From Rhynochetos jubatus (lineage: Eukaryota; Chordata; Aves; Eurypygiformes; Rhynochetidae), in the NCBI GenBank assembly GCA_027574665.1, contig CM050657.1, forward strand, positions 29,883,408 to 29,947,407: DNA of 64,000 nucleotides, in the 5' to 3' direction. Made by a program: the position numbers and the translations under genes. A model generated the notes under the pieces. That model did no database searches and was not told the origin of the DNA. It worked only from the letters and a program-made list of their open reading frames with translations. This document shows, piece after piece, positions 61,891-64,000 of the stretch (position 1 is its first letter; every line of letters starts with the position of its first letter).

Positions 61891-64000
61891 GGCTAGGAAA
61901 CTAGCTGGACTGTGTTTTCCAAGTGCATTTGCATGTTTACCTCGTTGGTGTTATTAGAGTAGGAAACGTATATTTTTGTTTACCTTTGGATGATCTATTC
62001 CAAATATTGCCAAGAAAAAATTGTTTGGATCTTGCCTTTGGCTTGGAACTGCAAGTAAGAGCTGGACAGAAAACTTTAGTAGTAAAGTAGGTCTTAATTT
62101 ATGGAGAATGGCTTCCAGGGAATAACACATTTTGGGATTTTGAGTATAATTAGACATAGAATAATAACTTGATTATTGATTACTGCAGTCAGTAATGTGG
62201 TACACAGACCAACCCAGATGTGGTCACTTTATTTCCACAGTTACATTGTAGACTTTGTTTTGTCATTTACAATTCCTGTACTGATGATATTATTTTTTTT
62301 TAACACAATAATAATTAATTTATAAAAATTGTTTTCTGTCCTAGATCTCAGTTCTGCAGAGGTATGTGGAGACACTTAGCTCTTCATACTAAATAATCTA
62401 TTCCGTTGAAGTCAGTGGGACTGCTAGAGAATGTAAAGTCAAACGTGCATTAATCTGTTGAAGCCTGTTGGAGATCTTGTCATCTTTGTGCAGTTTCTCC
62501 TCACCCCTCAATTTCCCATTACTTTAGACATATATGCTGTGTTTCCAGTAGTCTGTTTCCCATGCTTTATGTTCTAAATCTTACTTAATTTTACTTGTTT
62601 TGTATTGTCAATATTTTATGTGTCAAAGAAAATAGTGATAGCACGTACCTGAATCCATGAGGATGTTTCTTTCAACCCCAACTTTCTTTGGAGGGGCAGG
62701 GTGTACGTGGTGTGGTTTGTTGTTGTTTGGTTTGCGGCATTTTTTGGTCATTTCATGAATGCTTGCGATACGTATAGCCATAGAGGTATTTCTCAGATGT
62801 CTGCAGAAAGAAGTATGACACAGTGGTACTGAAAGTAGTGATATATTTTTTTTTTTAATAATTTCTTCATGCAAGGTTAAGAATGTGTATTTTTGGTTGA
62901 GCCTGTATGAAAATGTTTATGGTTTAACAATCTAAGCAAATACCATTTTGCTGAATTTCTTAAAGTAATTATTTAGCAAACACTTTGGTTTTTAAATAAT
63001 TTAAGATTCATTTACTTGAAATTGAAGTTTAAGGCTCTGTTTCTTTTGGTGTGTTATATTTGCAAGTTATATGAATAATTGAACTTGCAGAACAGATATG
63101 TCTCGTAGTCTCCATAGGATATGTTTCAGTGGCAATTCTAAGATGTGCCTTTGTAGGCATCTAGCCTGCTTCCTGGGAAGACACAGTGACACTTATTTTC
63201 TGTGCTCTGTGAAGAGCTGTGGCCTAGTGGTTGCAGGCTTTAACACACTGAGGAATGGTTTCTCCCCTTCAGAACCTGTGGTTTGTTCTTCCGTCTTAGT
63301 GTCTGAGTACTGATGTTGAAGGTCTAGCCAGTTACTTTGTTTTAGAGTGTAAAATCAAGCTTATTTCAGTCAGGAATTACCTGTTTGACTCAGTATTTGA
63401 AAACTATCACTGGAGAAGGTACAGGTCTGGAAGCACCCATTGCCTGTGTTGCTGTGGTGGTAGCTGCTTTTTATGATACTGTCAGCTTCCCAAGGCGGGT
63501 TTAGAGTCACCGATGAGAATTGTGTTGCAAAAGCATCATCTATTCCTTTGTCACATTGAGATTAGGATAGTAAGAGATGTGCTTGAGACTTCCAGAAATC
63601 TAAATAGGAAAGGACACAATTAAGGAAGATGGAAGGGGGAGTGCCCAAGACTGCAGAGGTGGTCAGTGTAGGATATGATTCTGAAATGGCAGATACTGAT
63701 TCAGTTACCTCACTGTAATGAAACACTAGTTGCTCAGTGACTGCTGTTTTCTTGGTTTATCTTCTTAGAATAGTGGCTATATTGCATGTCCACTGCTCTT
63801 ATATATAATACTGTACAAATTTGGTACCACAGGGCAGAAGAGATTATCCACTTGGGCTAAGCTGTAGGTTTCCCTTTTTCATTTTAAGAATGTTTTAACA
63901 ACATTCCTTAATCTTAAATGCATTTCGCAGGCTTTTGAATAAGTTGTGTGTTAATTAAATGTTGAAGAACAGTGACTGCTTCCTTGTGAATGGACAGCTT

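Larger units (their letters stand above)
60809..64000 (+). other. U2SURP: U2SURP intron 1 (partial)
   Basis: The intron starts GTGAGGCCG and is GC-rich to about 61300, then AT-rich. It contains an 11-bp tandem repeat (60928-60968) and a poly(C) run (61870-61890). I looked for the next U2SURP exon (Ser/Asp-rich segment after ASGK) and did not see it. From 61900 to the end nothing else is recognisable. Confidence 0.75.

Noticed and set aside
1..64000. CRISPR arrays, operons, tRNA or rRNA genes
   Set aside because: Direct repeats present are LINE, LTR or microsatellite sequence. No cloverleaf or rRNA segment was recognised, and the genome is a vertebrate one.

Overview
The window is nuclear DNA from a bird. 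It carries 3' ends of CR1 LINEs that finish in the octamer-type tail (ATTCTGTG and variants), LTRs that begin TGTCGTGGTTTA as in many avian ERVs, GC-rich CpG-island promoters in otherwise AT-rich DNA, and three vertebrate genes in the order and orientation known from human 3q23: PCOLCE2 (minus), PAQR9 (minus), U2SURP (plus). The species cannot be told from what is here. There are no bacterial, phage or CRISPR features.

Layout. 1-6,015 is PCOLCE2 intron 6; it holds a CR1 3' end and a solo ERV LTR. 6,016-23,626 holds coding exons 6 to 1 of PCOLCE2, read right to left. All have canonical GT/AG borders and consistent phases, and they encode a signal peptide, CUB1, CUB2 and the start of a Thr/Pro-rich linker. 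I found no NTR-domain exon; they should lie before base 1. About 23,350-24,030 is the PCOLCE2 CpG-island promoter, with a nested pentanucleotide repeat inside intron 1. 24,137-48,628 is intergenic: CR1 fragments, an old MIR-like SINE, a poly(C) tract and a 27-bp perfect palindrome, but no gene I can support. 48,629-49,933 is the intronless PAQR9 coding region, followed by its GC-rich promoter to about 50,560. 50,560-55,969 shows no gene. 55,970-58,899 is a decayed ERVL-like element with a broken pol; its left end is a normal LTR, but its right end carries the LTR start in inverted orientation. 59,070-59,260 is a small orphan CpG-rich patch. About 60,300-61,300 is the U2SURP CpG island, with coding exon 1 (15 codons) at 60,764-60,808; the rest of the window is its first intron.

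The three genes do not form a pathway. PCOLCE2 is a secreted enhancer of procollagen C-proteinase, PAQR9 is a seven-helix membrane protein of the progestin/adipoQ receptor family, and U2SURP is a U2 snRNP-associated splicing factor. They are linked by conserved synteny only. The points most worth a second look are the inverted-end retroelement, the register-perfect pentamer array in PCOLCE2 intron 1, the palindrome at 40,564, the MIR with an internal extra block, and the promoter architecture of U2SURP.
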